Positions 1 to 8,218 of a stretch of DNA of 64,000 nt are shown one piece after another. The notes beneath the pieces were generated by a model. The model had not been told where the DNA came from. It did not search any database and saw only the letters and a program-made list of their open reading frames with translations. Position 1 is the first letter of the stretch, and each line of letters starts with the position of its first letter. Both the position numbers and the translations under genes were made by a program. This DNA comes from Pseudomonadota bacterium (GTDB taxonomy: Bacteria; Pseudomonadota; Alphaproteobacteria; Rhizobiales; Xanthobacteraceae), in the NCBI GenBank assembly GCA_018971625.1, contig JAGXAJ010000008.1, positions 16,484 through 80,483 of the forward strand, written 5' to 3'.

Positions 1-1
1 T

Positions 2-298
2 TATGTGCTGGCGGGGCTCGGCGCCTGCACCTCAATCACGATGCGGATGTATGCCGACCGCAAATCGCTGCCGCTGGACCGCGTAATGGTGACGCTAAAC
101 CATAGCAGGATCCACGCGGAAGACTGCGCCGAATGCGAAACCAAGGCTGGCATGCTCGATCAGTTCGATCGCGTGATTTCGATGGAGGGCGCGCTCGACG
201 CCGATCAGCGCAAGCGACTATTGGAAATCGCCGACAAGTGCCCGGTGCACCGCACCCTCACCTCGAAAGTTCATATCGTGACCAAGGCTGCGGATTGA
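2..298 (+). CDS. OsmC family protein, C-terminal part (cut by window edge)
   Basis: The reading frame is already open at the first base, so this is the C-terminal end of a gene that begins outside the window. The segment [18 protein letters not shown] matches the OsmC/Ohr core helix that carries the peroxidatic Cys; a second conserved Cys lies in the segment DKCPVHRTL. OsmC proteins are cytoplasmic thiol peroxidases acting on organic hydroperoxides. It ends three bases before the stop of the convergent YeeE-type transporter. Family assignment is firm; the exact subfamily (OsmC-like or YhfA-like) cannot be told from this fragment. Confidence 0.85.
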   Translation, partial: YVLAGLGACTSITMRMYADRKSLPLDRVMVTLNHSRIHAEDCAECETKAGMLDQFDRVISMEGALDADQRKRLLEIADKCPVHRTLTSKVHIVTKAAD

Positions 299-301
299 CG
301 C

Positions 302-1366
302 TCAAGCCGACATCGACGCCAACGGCCGGACCCGCAGCGCGCCGCGCAGACCGATGGCAGTGCCCAGGAAAATTCCGGCAACCGCGACGAACGACGCCAG
401 CGCCAGCGTAGAAATGCCCGTCAGGCCCTGCCCGACCGAACATCCGAGCGCGGTCGCGCCGCCCACGCCCATCAGCACTGCGCCGGAAACCGAGCGCAGC
501 ATGTGTTGCGGCGAGCTATAGCCTTCCCAACGAAAGCGCTGCGTCGCCAGCGCAGTCACCAGGCTGCCGGCGAACACGCCCGCAACGGTGACGATGCCGA
601 AGTTCAGCGTCAAGCCGGTCGACAGCATCTGATATTGCAGGGTGTCAGCGATCGGCGCGATGAAAGTCAGTGAGGTCACCGGCGTCGGATTGAATTCGTC
701 GGCGCCGAGATAGCCGGTGGCATACCACCCCGCGGCGATCAGCAGGCCAACGATCAGACCGGCGGCGATCTGCCCCCAGGCGCGCTGGAACGGCGCATGC
801 GAAAACGCAAAGATGATAAACGCGGCGCTGATGATCGGCGCGGCCAGTGAGCGCGCGAAAGTCTCGCTGACACCGAGCTTTGCAATCAGCGCCGGCATCG
901 AGGTCGCGCTGGCCGTTATTTGCGTCAATTGCAGCAGTTCGATCCGCCCTGGCGCGATCAGGCCCTTCAGCGTCACTTCGGCCGCAATGCCGAGCACGAT
1001 CACCGCGACCAGCGAACGCAGGTTGCCGCGTCCGAGCAGAATCAACGCGCGCGAGCCGCAGCCATTCGACAACACCATGCCGTAACCGAACAAGATCCCG
1101 CCGACAAACATCAGCGGCGCCGAAAACGTCGGCTGCAGGTAAATCGATTTCCCCAGATCGACCACTTGCCGCATGGCCAGCAGCTGGGTCGCGGCTATCG
1201 CGACGCCCATCGCCAGCGCATAGGTTCGCACCAGCCGGCTGTCGCCTTGGGCCCACCATCCGCGCAGACTGCTCATCAGGCAAAACCCGCTCAACAGTCC
1301 GACCGCGCCATAGACGAGGCCGATCAAAAGACCGGCGAGGATTACGATATTGGCGGCGGATGGCAT
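302..1366 (-). CDS. YeeE/YedE family (DUF395) sulfur-compound transporter
   Basis: A 354-residue polytopic inner-membrane protein with about nine to ten hydrophobic segments. It carries the three Cys-containing motifs of the YeeE/YedE family: GLLSGFCLMSSLRGWW near residue 29, LSNGCGSRALILLGRGN near residue 100, and GGATALGCSVGQGLTG near residue 310. In characterised YeeE (TsuA) proteins such cysteines line the path for thiosulfate uptake, so import of thiosulfate or a related sulfur anion is the likely role. The protein contains both halves of the family, unlike split two-gene versions. It converges on the OsmC gene; no sulfurtransferase or TusA gene is visible beside it. Substrate is inference. 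Confidence 0.85.
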   Translation of the reverse strand: MPSAANIVILAGLLIGLVYGAVGLLSGFCLMSSLRGWWAQGDSRLVRTYALAMGVAIAATQLLAMRQVVDLGKSIYLQPTFSAPLMFVGGILFGYGMVLSNGCGSRALILLGRGNLRSLVAVIVLGIAAEVTLKGLIAPGRIELLQLTQITASATSMPALIAKLGVSETFARSLAAPIISAAFIIFAFSHAPFQRAWGQIAAGLIVGLLIAAGWYATGYLGADEFNPTPVTSLTFIAPIADTLQYQMLSTGLTLNFGIVTVAGVFAGSLVTALATQRFRWEGYSSPQHMLRSVSGAVLMGVGGATALGCSVGQGLTGISTLALASFVAVAGIFLGTAIGLRGALRVRPLASMSA

Positions 1367-1390
1367 GATTGATTCCCTTGAACTGGCTTA

Positions 1391-1475
1391 CGTCATTGCT
1401 GTGCAGCGAAGCGATGAAGCAATCCAGCTCTTTCCTTGCAGCTCCGGATTGCGTTCGCGGAGCCTGTCATCGGGC
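1391..1475. repeat. Degenerate copy of the GTCATTGC...GCAATCC inverted repeat
   Basis: The segment cgtcattgctgtgcagcgaa and the following gaagcaatccag resemble the start of the better-preserved copies near 5323 and 22606, and a ggattgcg half lies further on. It sits between the start of the YeeE-type gene and the end of the oxidoreductase gene. Recognised by eye only; the arms are eroded. Confidence 0.45.
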
Positions 1476-1528
1476 GGGCATTCGCCCGATCCGTTGGCTT
1501 GCAATAACTGCTTCCACAAACTTTTGGC

Positions 1529-2554
1529 CTAAGCCGGCCGCAGGATCACGCGGTCGCGTGAAGAACCGGCGACCGCGATAAAGGCCGCTTTCGCCTGCTC
1601 CAGCGGATAGATGGCGCTGGCCTTGATCGGAAATGGCTTCAAATGACCGCCGGCAAATCCGGGACCCAGTTCCCGCAGTATCGCGCCGGTCGCGACAGAC
1701 GACAGCGCCAACGTATCGATCCCGACATAAGTATGTTGCCCGCGGTAAAATTCCAGGATGTTGAACGGCACGGTCCGCTCGATGGTCGCGATCAGGATCT
1801 GCCGGCCGTACAAGGCCAGCGATTTATGTGCAGCCTGGAAATAGGGATCACCCACCGTGTTGAAGACGATGTCGGCCCCCTTGTTCGCTGTCAGTTCGCG
1901 TACCCTCGCCGCCACGTCGCTCGCGGACGCATCGATCATCTCGACCGCCGAATTGGCGTGACCCTCGTAGCGCTCATTCTTGCGCACCACGCCGATCACG
2001 CGCGCGCCATGCCACGTCGCGATCTGCACCGCGGCCTGACCGACCTTGCCGTTGACGCCCAATACAAGCACGGTCTCGCCGGACCTTGGCATGCCGGCGC
2101 GGCGCAAGCCTTCCAACGCGGTGACAAAGGGAACGCCGATGCCGGCGGCTTCCTCCCACGACAGGCCGGTCGGTTTTTCCACCACCGCATCGGCCTCTAC
2201 CGGCAGATGCGTGGCGTGGGTGCCGTCGCGCCTGATGCCGAGATCGCCCGAAGAGCCGAATACTTCGCGTCCGATCCAGCCCTCGGGTCCGTCGATCACG
2301 ACACCTGAATAATCGCGGCCCGGCGTCCGCGGAAATACCGCATAGGGCATCAGTCCGGTCGCCGCCTTGATGTCGGACGGATTGACCGCCGCCGCCTTGA
2401 TCTCGATCAGCACCTGATCGCCGGTACGCGACAGAGCATGCCGCTCGATCACCGGCTCAATCGAAGCCGGATCGGCCGCCTTCGCCAGCAGGCGTACGCA
2501 GCGTGCTTCGGCGGACTGCGATTTGGTTTCCGGGTTTTTGGAAGGTGAGTTCAT
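1529..2554 (-). CDS. MDR-superfamily NAD(P)H-dependent oxidoreductase (quinone reductase-like)
   Basis: A 341-residue medium-chain dehydrogenase/reductase. The N-terminal GroES-like domain shows the VNPSDIKAATG and PGRDYSGVV motifs, and the Rossmann domain shows VLVLGVNGKVGQAAVQIA near residue 165. The catalytic-zinc cysteine and lobe cysteines of true alcohol dehydrogenases are absent, which points to the zinc-free quinone oxidoreductase/enoyl reductase branch. It is a cytoplasmic enzyme that reduces quinones or activated C=C bonds with NADPH; the substrate is unknown. The start is the ATG at 2554, followed by a polar leader of about 20 residues. It stands alone between repeats and unrelated genes. 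Confidence 0.85.
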   Translation of the reverse strand: MNSPSKNPETKSQSAEARCVRLLAKAADPASIEPVIERHALSRTGDQVLIEIKAAAVNPSDIKAATGLMPYAVFPRTPGRDYSGVVIDGPEGWIGREVFGSSGDLGIRRDGTHATHLPVEADAVVEKPTGLSWEEAAGIGVPFVTALEGLRRAGMPRSGETVLVLGVNGKVGQAAVQIATWHGARVIGVVRKNERYEGHANSAVEMIDASASDVAARVRELTANKGADIVFNTVGDPYFQAAHKSLALYGRQILIATIERTVPFNILEFYRGQHTYVGIDTLALSSVATGAILRELGPGFAGGHLKPFPIKASAIYPLEQAKAAFIAVAGSSRDRVILRPA

Positions 2555-2657
2555 TTAGGGTTTCGAAGCTTTGAGAACTGACTTTTGACGCCCACGACTA
2601 ACCTGAAGCTCCGTTAGTTCAAGAGGCCTTTCGTAGTAAACTTGCTGGCTGCAATAG

Positions 2658-3008
2658 TTAATCCGATGAGTGCGCCGCACGGGACCGCGGATGTGGAGAT
2701 CGCCGGCCTGAAAGCTGCCGAAGCGCCTCGAGATCGCCCTTGATGAAGGCTTCCTCCTTCGCCCGGCTCCACTTCTTCAGCTTGCGTTCATTCTCGACGG
2801 CATCGGTAATGCGATCGAACCATTGAGAGTAGACCAGCGTCACCGGTCTACGCGTTGCGGTGTAGCCGCCGAGTGCACCAGCATTATGCTGGGCCATTCT
2901 GATCTCCAACGCAGCCCGCGTAGTCCCGACGTAATAGCTACCGTCGGAGCAACGAAGAATGTAGAGAAAGGCGCCTTCAGTCACGTTCGCTACCTTGCCG
3001 CATAACAA
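2658..3008 (-). CDS. GIY-YIG nuclease-superfamily protein (UPF0213-like)
   Basis: A short protein of up to 116 residues. FLYILRCSDGSYYVGTT is the GIY-YIG signature (YIL...YVG), followed by the conserved Arg (LEIRMAQHN) and a downstream Glu (ENERKLKKWSRAKEEA). This is the single-domain UPF0213/YhbQ-like type, implicated in cleaving damaged or branched DNA in some bacteria. The first residues (MLCGKVANVTEG) run into a repeat, so the start could be a later GTG at about residue 9. The C-terminal tail of about 20 residues is low-complexity and may be extended. Confidence 0.85.
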   Translation of the reverse strand: MLCGKVANVTEGAFLYILRCSDGSYYVGTTRAALEIRMAQHNAGALGGYTATRRPVTLVYSQWFDRITDAVENERKLKKWSRAKEEAFIKGDLEALRQLSGRRSPHPRSRAAHSSD

Positions 3009-3110
3009 CCCTCATCCTGAGGAGCGGCGCTTGCGCCGCGTCTCGAAGGATGGGCCTCACGCGCAGCCCATGGTTCGAGACGGCGCTCGCGCGCCTCCTC
3101 ACCATGAGGG
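3009..3110. repeat. CTCATCCTGAGG inverted-repeat element, copy 1
   Basis: About 100 bp beginning ccctcatcctgaggagc and containing gtctcgaaggatggg and the opposing ggttcgagacggcgc, ending cctcaccatgaggg. The ends and the inner gtctcgaa/ttcgagac pair are inverted, so the element can fold into a long hairpin. A second copy lies at 6719-6828. It fills the gap between the GIY-YIG gene and the damaged paaK. Confidence 0.8.
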
Positions 3111-3122
3111 AGAACAAAGGAA

Positions 3123-3695
3123 TTATCCCTTTGGCCGCTTGTCGTAAACACGCTTGGCCTTGCCGAGCGAACGTTCCAGTGTTTCCGGCGCGACGGCCCG
3201 AACCTGCGCGGTGATGCCGATGGTGTTTTTGATGAAGCTCGAGACGTTCTCGGCATGAACCACGAGGCCGCTGCCGTCCCAGCTCTCGGGGCAAGCTTCG
3301 GCCAACACCGTCATCTCGTCGAGGTGGCCTTCCCGCGTCAGCTCGATGATGAAATGGCCGCCACACCAGTCGGTCGTGAGCAGCGCCTCCTCGATCTGGG
3401 TCAGGAACATATTGACGCCAAGCAGGATGATCATGTCGTCGGAACGCCCGGTAACCTTTTCCATGCGCCGCATACCCGGCCGTGCGGTGCCTGGCAACAG
3501 CCGCGTGAGATCGCGGGTGCGATAGCGGATGATTGGAAACGCTTCCTTGTGCGCGACGTTGTCGTAGGCATGTTTGACCGACCACGCCAGACGCTTGGTC
3601 TGAAGCGCCATGATCGCATCACGCGAGGCACGCTCGGTCTCGTCCATCTCGGCGCGATAGGTGCTACTCTTCACCTGCGATTTCGTCGAAGCCAT
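3123..3695 (-). pseudogene. paaK: Phenylacetate-CoA ligase paaK with large internal in-frame deletion
   Basis: Normal PaaK is about 440 residues and activates phenylacetate with ATP and CoA. Here only 190 residues remain. Residues 1-48 match the N-terminus (ETERASRDAI, LAWSVKHAYDNV) and then jump directly to the C-terminal lid region (EAFPIIRYRTRDLTRLLP, VTGRSDDMIILLGVNMF, LGKAKRVYDKRPKG). About 250 residues with the AMP/ATP-binding core are gone, yet the frame is intact. Residues in the usually invariant lid motif are also changed: the family has IL/IRGVNVFPTQIEE, here ILLGVNMFLTQIEE, losing the Arg and the Pro. It is the last gene of the paa cluster, 18 bases after paaI. Loss of ligase activity is inferred. 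Confidence 0.85.
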
Positions 3696-3713
3696 CGCGC
3701 GTTCCCCCTTAGC

Positions 3714-4175
3714 CTATTTTTCTTTTGCTGTGCCCGGGCCTGGCAGCCATGTCCCGGGAATGGTGCGGGAATGGCCGCGGAACTCGGCGATCACGACGTC
3801 GTTGGCGGTGACGCGGATGTCATAAATTCCGGAACGGCCGCTACGCGAGATTTCCCGCGCGGTCGCGATCAGCCTGTCGCCCAGCTTGCCGGGCTTGATG
3901 AAGGTGATCTGACACTGCGCCGCGACAGCGCGCTCGTTGTGCGAATTGCAGGCAAAAGCAAAGGCGGAGTCGGCGAGCAGGAAGATGAACCCGCCATGCG
4001 CGATGCGCTGGCCGTTCACCATATGCGGCTGCACCGTCATGGTCAGGGTTGCCTGTCCGGCCCGGATATCGACGATCTCCATGCCGAGGCTGGAACTCGC
4101 ATCGTCCTCCGCCCACATTGCGTCGGCGCAGGCGCGTGCAATCTGGTCCGGCGAAAGCGTGGCTGTGACGTTCAC
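3714..4175 (-). CDS. paaI: Hydroxyphenylacetyl-CoA thioesterase PaaI
   Basis: A 153-residue single hot-dog domain thioesterase. NGQRIAHGGFIFLLADSAFAFA is the characteristic PaaI segment that holds the HGG turn and the catalytic Asp/Ser region. In the paa pathway it hydrolyses hydroxyphenylacetyl-CoA and other dead-end CoA thioesters formed by the epoxidase, sparing the CoA pool. It lies just downstream of paaE and upstream of the deleted paaK on the same strand, so it is probably in the same transcript. Length and motif fit the family well. Confidence 0.92.
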   Translation of the reverse strand: MNVTATLSPDQIARACADAMWAEDDASSSLGMEIVDIRAGQATLTMTVQPHMVNGQRIAHGGFIFLLADSAFAFACNSHNERAVAAQCQITFIKPGKLGDRLIATAREISRSGRSGIYDIRVTANDVVIAEFRGHSRTIPGTWLPGPGTAKEK

Positions 4176-4226
4176 TACGGCCTCCCTGTCGCCCAGGCTC
4201 GTTGAAGCAAGGCTCGCACTACTATC

Positions 4227-5309
4227 TTACACGTGGTCGTAATCCACCACGACCTTTTCCGATACCGGCCGGGCCTGGCAAGTCAGAATAAATCCCGCCT
4301 TCAGCTCCCACGGCTCCAGCGAATAGTTCACGTCCATCCGCGCATCGCCCTCGACCAGCCTGGCGCGGCAGGTCGAGCACATGCCGCCCTTGCAGGCGAA
4401 CGGCAGATCCATGCCCGCGCGCAAGGCGGCGTCGAGAATGGATTCGCCCTCGGCCACCGGCACCTCACGGCGCTTGCCGTCGATGACCAGCGAGGCTATC
4501 GCCTTCGCCGGCGCGGAGGGGGCGATAGCAGCCTTCGGACGCGGCTTGCCGCCGAGACCCGAGACGAAACGCTCGACATGAATGCGGTCCTCAGCGACGC
4601 CGATATCGCGGCAGGTTGCTTCGATATCCTCGCTCATGCCGGGGGGGCCGCAGATAAAGACGTGATCGACGCTCGACGCCGGCACCAACGAGCGCAGTAG
4701 CACGCGGACCTTCTCGCCACCCAGTCGGCCGTGCAGGATCGGGATATCCTGCTCCTCGCCCGAGATGACATGGAAGATCGAGAGCCGCTGCATGAAGCGA
4801 TCTTTCAGCTCTTCCAGCGCTTCGCCGAACAGCACGCGGCCAGTCGAACGGTTGCCATAGAACAGGAAGAACCGGCTATGCGGCTCCCGCGCCAGCACGC
4901 CTTTGACGATCGACAGGATCGGCGTGATGCCGGAGCCCGCGGCGAAGCCGACATAGATCCGTGCCTGGTCCGGTGCGTGCGCGATGCCGAAGCGGCCGGT
5001 CGGCGTCATCACGTCGAGCTCGTCGCCGGCCTGCAATTCATCGGCGGCCCAGCTCGAAAATGCGCCGCCGTCGATCTTCTTCACCGCGATGCGCAGTTCG
5101 CCGTCGTCAGGACCGGAGCAGATCGAATAGGAACGGCGTATTTCCTCGCCGTCCATCGTAGTGCGCAGGGTCAGGTACTGGCCGGGAGCGAAGCTGTAAT
5201 CCTCAGTGAGTTCGCTGGGGATCGCAAAGGTCAGCGATATCGCATCGGCGGATTCGCGGCGCACATCATTGACGGCCAAACGGTGGAAGCGTGGGGTTGC
5301 CGACGACAT
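4227..5309 (-). CDS. paaE: Phenylacetyl-CoA epoxidase reductase subunit PaaE
   Basis: A 360-residue flavin/iron-sulfur reductase that passes electrons from NADPH to the di-iron site of PaaA. The N-terminal half is a ferredoxin-NADP reductase fold (RRSYSICSG for FAD; GSGITPILSI and FICGPPGMSED for NADPH). The last 90 residues are a plant-type 2Fe-2S domain with ACKGGMCSTCRARL and a fourth Cys in ILTCQARP. The ORF track extends 15 codons further upstream, but those codons lie in the inverted repeat at 5323-5406, so I take the ATG at 5309 (MSSATPRFHRL). It is separated from paaD by that repeat. Confidence 0.93.
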   Translation of the reverse strand: MSSATPRFHRLAVNDVRRESADAISLTFAIPSELTEDYSFAPGQYLTLRTTMDGEEIRRSYSICSGPDDGELRIAVKKIDGGAFSSWAADELQAGDELDVMTPTGRFGIAHAPDQARIYVGFAAGSGITPILSIVKGVLAREPHSRFFLFYGNRSTGRVLFGEALEELKDRFMQRLSIFHVISGEEQDIPILHGRLGGEKVRVLLRSLVPASSVDHVFICGPPGMSEDIEATCRDIGVAEDRIHVERFVSGLGGKPRPKAAIAPSAPAKAIASLVIDGKRREVPVAEGESILDAALRAGMDLPFACKGGMCSTCRARLVEGDARMDVNYSLEPWELKAGFILTCQARPVSEKVVVDYDHV

Positions 5310-5322
5310 CAGTTGTTTTCCA

Positions 5323-5406
5323 TCGTCATTGCGAGGAGCGGAGCGACGAAGCAATCCAGAGCCGCATTTGCAGCCCCTGGATTGCTTCGCTTCGCTCGCA
5401 ATGACG
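5323..5406. repeat. CGTCATTGCGAG...CTCGCAATGACG inverted repeat, copy 1
   Basis: Begins cgtcattgcgaggagcggag and ends gcttcgctcgcaatgacg, with aagcaatccag and ctggattgctt as the inner pair. The arms are near-perfect reverse complements, so the RNA would form a long stem. It lies between paaD and paaE inside the operon. A second good copy is at 22606-22680. Confidence 0.85.
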
Positions 5407-5420
5407 GCATGGGACCAATC

Positions 5421-5924
5421 TCAGTGACACTTGAAATAATCAAAGGGTTCGCGGCAGCTCCTGCAGCGCCACAACGCCTTGCACGAGGTCGAGCCGAATT
5501 CGGACAACACTTCGGTATCGCCGGAGCCGCATTGCGGGCACGCCACCTGCTGCTTGCCGAACAGCGCGCGGCGCAAGTGTGAGGCCTGCGGCGGCGCGAT
5601 GCCGTATTCCCGGAGCTTGCGGCGGCCTTCCTCGCTCATCCAGTCGGTGGTCCAGGCCGGCGACAGCACGGTGCGGATTTTCGGGCGCCCGATGCCGGCA
5701 CGTTCCAGCGCGAGTTCGATCTCGAACGCAATCATGTGCATCGCCGGACAGCCGGAATAGGTCGGCGTGATCGCAACCTCGACACGGCCGTCGCTCACCA
5801 CAACGTCGCGCAACACGCCGAGATCGGCGATCGTCAGTACCGGGATCTCCGGATCGACCACGCGCGCCGCCGCGTCCCAGGCGCGCCGGCGCAGTTCGGC
5901 ATCGTCGAGAGTGACGGCTACCAT
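5421..5924 (-). CDS. paaD: Phenylacetyl-CoA epoxidase subunit PaaD (maturation factor)
   Basis: A 167-residue protein with an N-terminal MIP18/DUF59 domain (VVDPEIPVLTIADLGVLR, TYSGCPAMHMI) and a C-terminal zinc-ribbon-like tail (ACPQCGSGD and WRCRSCREPFDYFKCH). PaaD is needed for function of the epoxidase, probably in iron-sulfur or metal assembly. I chose the ATG at 5924 (MVAVTLDDAE) because it overlaps the end of paaC by 7 bases, a typical coupled start, rather than the far longer open frame in the ORF track. All Cys pairs of the tail are present. Confidence 0.92.
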   Translation of the reverse strand: MVAVTLDDAELRRRAWDAAARVVDPEIPVLTIADLGVLRDVVVSDGRVEVAITPTYSGCPAMHMIAFEIELALERAGIGRPKIRTVLSPAWTTDWMSEEGRRKLREYGIAPPQASHLRRALFGKQQVACPQCGSGDTEVLSEFGSTSCKALWRCRSCREPFDYFKCH

Positions 5925-6694
5925 GTCGCCCCCGGGAATGACCGCTGCATCGATTGCAATTCGCTGAGTAGATGGCCGAGATGCTCGCTGTGGCGGCCGT
6001 CGCGGCCGCCTTTTTGCATCCAGTCGTCGCTCGGCAAAGCAAGCGTCGCTTCGCTGACGACCGTGGTGATCGTCTTCAGCCACGGCGGACGCAGTGCGGT
6101 GGGGTCGATGACGATACCGCGATCGATCAGGCCGCGCTCGCTGTCGTCGATCGCGAACATCTCGCCGGTATAGGCCCAGAGACCGTCGATCGCGTTTTGC
6201 GCGCGGCGATGGCTTTCCTCGGTGCCGTCGCCGAGCCGGACGACCCATTCCGAGGAATGGCGGACGTGATAGGCGCTTTCCTTTTCGGACCTGGCCGCGA
6301 TCGCCGCCAAGGTCGTGTCACTCGACCGCACCATCCCGCGCCAATAGAGATCGGCGAACATCGCATAGAAAAACTGCCGCACCATGGTCTGGGCAAAATC
6401 GCCATTCGGCTGCTCTACCAGCAGCAGATTGCGGTATTGGCGTACATCGCGCAAATAGGCAAACTTGTCTTCGTCGTTACCCCTGCCTTCGACCTTTGCG
6501 GCGTAACCATAAAGCTCGCGCGCCTGCCCGAGCAGGTCGAGCCCCATATTGGCGAGCGCCATGTCCTCTTCCAGCATCGGCGCGTGGCCGCACCATTCCG
6601 ACAGCCGATGCCCGAGGATCAGCGCGTCGTCGGCCCGGCGCAGCGTGTAGAGCACCAGCGGCGTTTCCGAGACCTCGATCGATGCGACGGACAT
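5918..6694 (-). CDS. paaC: Phenylacetyl-CoA epoxidase structural subunit PaaC
   Basis: A 258-residue ferritin-like helical protein that forms the stable core with PaaA. Recognisable segments are YTLRRADDALILGHRLSEWC, LANMGLDLLGQARELYGYA and HSEHLGHLLSELQSMQRSFPG at the end. PaaC keeps the ferritin fold but is the non-catalytic partner that supports PaaA. It overlaps paaD by 7 bases, indicating translational coupling. Upstream it is separated from paaB by a 110-bp inverted-repeat element. Length is normal. Confidence 0.94.
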   Translation of the reverse strand: MSVASIEVSETPLVLYTLRRADDALILGHRLSEWCGHAPMLEEDMALANMGLDLLGQARELYGYAAKVEGRGNDEDKFAYLRDVRQYRNLLLVEQPNGDFAQTMVRQFFYAMFADLYWRGMVRSSDTTLAAIAARSEKESAYHVRHSSEWVVRLGDGTEESHRRAQNAIDGLWAYTGEMFAIDDSERGLIDRGIVIDPTALRPPWLKTITTVVSEATLALPSDDWMQKGGRDGRHSEHLGHLLSELQSMQRSFPGATW

Positions 6695-6718
6695 GGCTCT
6701 TGCTCGCTCAGTTTTCGG

Positions 6719-6828
6719 ACCTCATCCTGAGGAGCTTGCGCAGCAAGCGTCTCGAAGGATGGCAACAATGCAGTGTCTCGCGGCCATGCTTCGAGACGCG
6801 CGCCAAGAGCGCGCTCCTCAGGATGAGA
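6719..6828. repeat. CTCATCCTGAGG inverted-repeat element, copy 2
   Basis: Starts acctcatcctgaggagcttg and ends gcgctcctcaggatgagag, with gtctcgaaggatgg and catgcttcgagacgc as the inner inverted pair. It lies between paaB and paaC within the operon and could form a strong hairpin in the transcript. The copy at 3009-3110 shares ends and order. Confidence 0.85.
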
Positions 6829-6844
6829 GGCCGGAAGAAAAACC

Positions 6845-7132
6845 TCACATGTGCCCGACTTCGTCCGGCACATCGTAGAAGGTCGGGTGCCGGTAAATCT
6901 TCGACTCCGCCGGTTCGAACATCATGCCCTTCTCGGACGGATCCGACGCGGTGATCGCGCTCGACGGCACCACCCAGATCGACAGGCCCTCGCCGCGCCG
7001 GGTATAGATGTCGCGCGCCGCCTGCAGCGCCAGCGTCGCGTCAGTCGCATGCAGCGAGCCGACATGCTTGTGGGCGAGGCCGTTGCGGCTACGGATGAAA
7101 ACTTCCCAGAGCGGAATGTTCGGCGTGGCCAT
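6845..7132 (-). CDS. paaB: Phenylacetyl-CoA epoxidase subunit PaaB
   Basis: A 95-residue protein of normal PaaB length. LWEVFIRSRNGLAHKHVGSLHA at the start and YRHPTFYDVPDEVGHM at the end are family hallmarks. PaaB bridges the PaaAC dimers and is required for activity of the complex. It starts 18 bases after the stop of paaA, so the two are cotranscribed. No anomalies. Confidence 0.95.
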   Translation of the reverse strand: MATPNIPLWEVFIRSRNGLAHKHVGSLHATDATLALQAARDIYTRRGEGLSIWVVPSSAITASDPSEKGMMFEPAESKIYRHPTFYDVPDEVGHM

Positions 7133-7150
7133 TTCACTCTTCCCTCGATT

Positions 7151-8134
7151 CTATTCGGCAGCCTGCCTGAATTTGCGTTTTTCGGCATAGACGGCTGCAG
7201 CCTCGCGCACCCACGCGCCTTGCTCGTGCGCCTTGCGCCGCGCCGCCAGCCGCTCGCGGTTGCACGGGCCGTTACCGGCCAGCACCTGGTTGAACTCGGC
7301 CCAGTCGATCTCGCCACACTTCCAGTTGCCGTCGGCATTCTGTTTCATGCCGGGATCGGGAATGGTCAGGCCGAGGAACCGAGCCTGTGGTACCGTCGCA
7401 TCGACGAATTTCTGCCGGAGCTCGTCGTTGGAGAAGCGCTTGATCTTCCATTTGGTCGAGGTATCGCTGTGCTGGCTTGCCTTGTCGGGCGGGCCGAACA
7501 TCATCAGCACCGGCCACCACCAGCGATCGAGCGCGTTCTGCGCCATCGCCTTCTGCTCCGCGGTGCCGCGCGTCAAGGTCAGCATGATTTCAAAACCCTG
7601 GCGCTGATGAAAGGATTCTTCCTTGCAGACGCGAATCATCGCGCGCGCATAAGGACCATAGGAACAACGGCACAACGGAATCTGGTTCATGATCGCGGCG
7701 CCGTCTACCAGCCAGCCGATCGCGCCGATGTCGGCCCAGGTCAGCGTCGGATAGTTGAAGATCGAGGAATATTTTGCTTTCCCCGCCAGCATCATGTCGA
7801 CCAGCTCTTCGCGCGAGGTGCCGAGCGTCTCGGCCGCGGCGTAGAGATAGAGACCGTGGCCACACTCGTCCTGCACTTTTGCCAGCAGCGCGGCCTTGCG
7901 GCGCAGCGACGGTGCGCGCGTGATCCAGTTGCCTTCCGGCAGCATGCCGACAATTTCGGAATGGGCGTGCTGGGAAATCTGCCGGGTCAGCGTCTTGCGA
8001 TACGCAGCCGGCATCCAGTCATTCGGCTCGATGCGGTCGTCAGCGTCGATGCGCGCCTGAAACTGCGCCGCGCGGCCGGCATCTTCGACGTGGCGTTTTT
8101 CAGCGTCGGACGTGTTGAGCGCTTGGGTGTACAT
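7151..8134 (-). CDS. paaA: Phenylacetyl-CoA epoxidase catalytic subunit PaaA
   Basis: A 327-residue di-iron oxygenase subunit that inserts one oxygen atom of O2 into the aromatic ring of phenylacetyl-CoA to give the 1,2-epoxide. Carboxylate and His ligand segments are visible in [17 protein letters not shown] and [15 protein letters not shown]. The substrate-facing half includes [17 protein letters not shown]. It is the first structural gene after paaX. The 80-bp gap before it is AT-rich and probably holds the operon promoter. Confidence 0.95.
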   Translation of the reverse strand: MYTQALNTSDAEKRHVEDAGRAAQFQARIDADDRIEPNDWMPAAYRKTLTRQISQHAHSEIVGMLPEGNWITRAPSLRRKAALLAKVQDECGHGLYLYAAAETLGTSREELVDMMLAGKAKYSSIFNYPTLTWADIGAIGWLVDGAAIMNQIPLCRCSYGPYARAMIRVCKEESFHQRQGFEIMLTLTRGTAEQKAMAQNALDRWWWPVLMMFGPPDKASQHSDTSTKWKIKRFSNDELRQKFVDATVPQARFLGLTIPDPGMKQNADGNWKCGEIDWAEFNQVLAGNGPCNRERLAARRKAHEQGAWVREAAAVYAEKRKFRQAAE

Positions 8135-8218
8135 GGCCGGCCTCTTGCGGACTCAATATATAACATAAAATTAGATACACAAGATATTATTGTAACGTAT
8201 TTCAGTGACGTATTTCAG
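8135..8218 (-). promoter_or_regulatory. AT-rich paaA promoter region with 13-bp direct repeat
   Basis: The gap between paaX and paaA is much more AT-rich than its surroundings. It contains acgtatttcag twice with 13-bp spacing (8195-8205 and 8208-8218); the second copy covers the paaX stop codon. Next to it is agatacacaagatat, a direct repeat of AGATAC/AGATAT. PaaX is a phenylacetyl-CoA-responsive repressor in other bacteria, so these repeats are candidate operator sites; this is inference and they do not obviously match the E. coli PaaX site. Confidence 0.45.

Noticed and set aside
4227-5354. Longer paaE start at 5354
   Set aside because: The extra 15 codons lie in the CGTCATTGCGAG inverted repeat, so they are not part of the protein.
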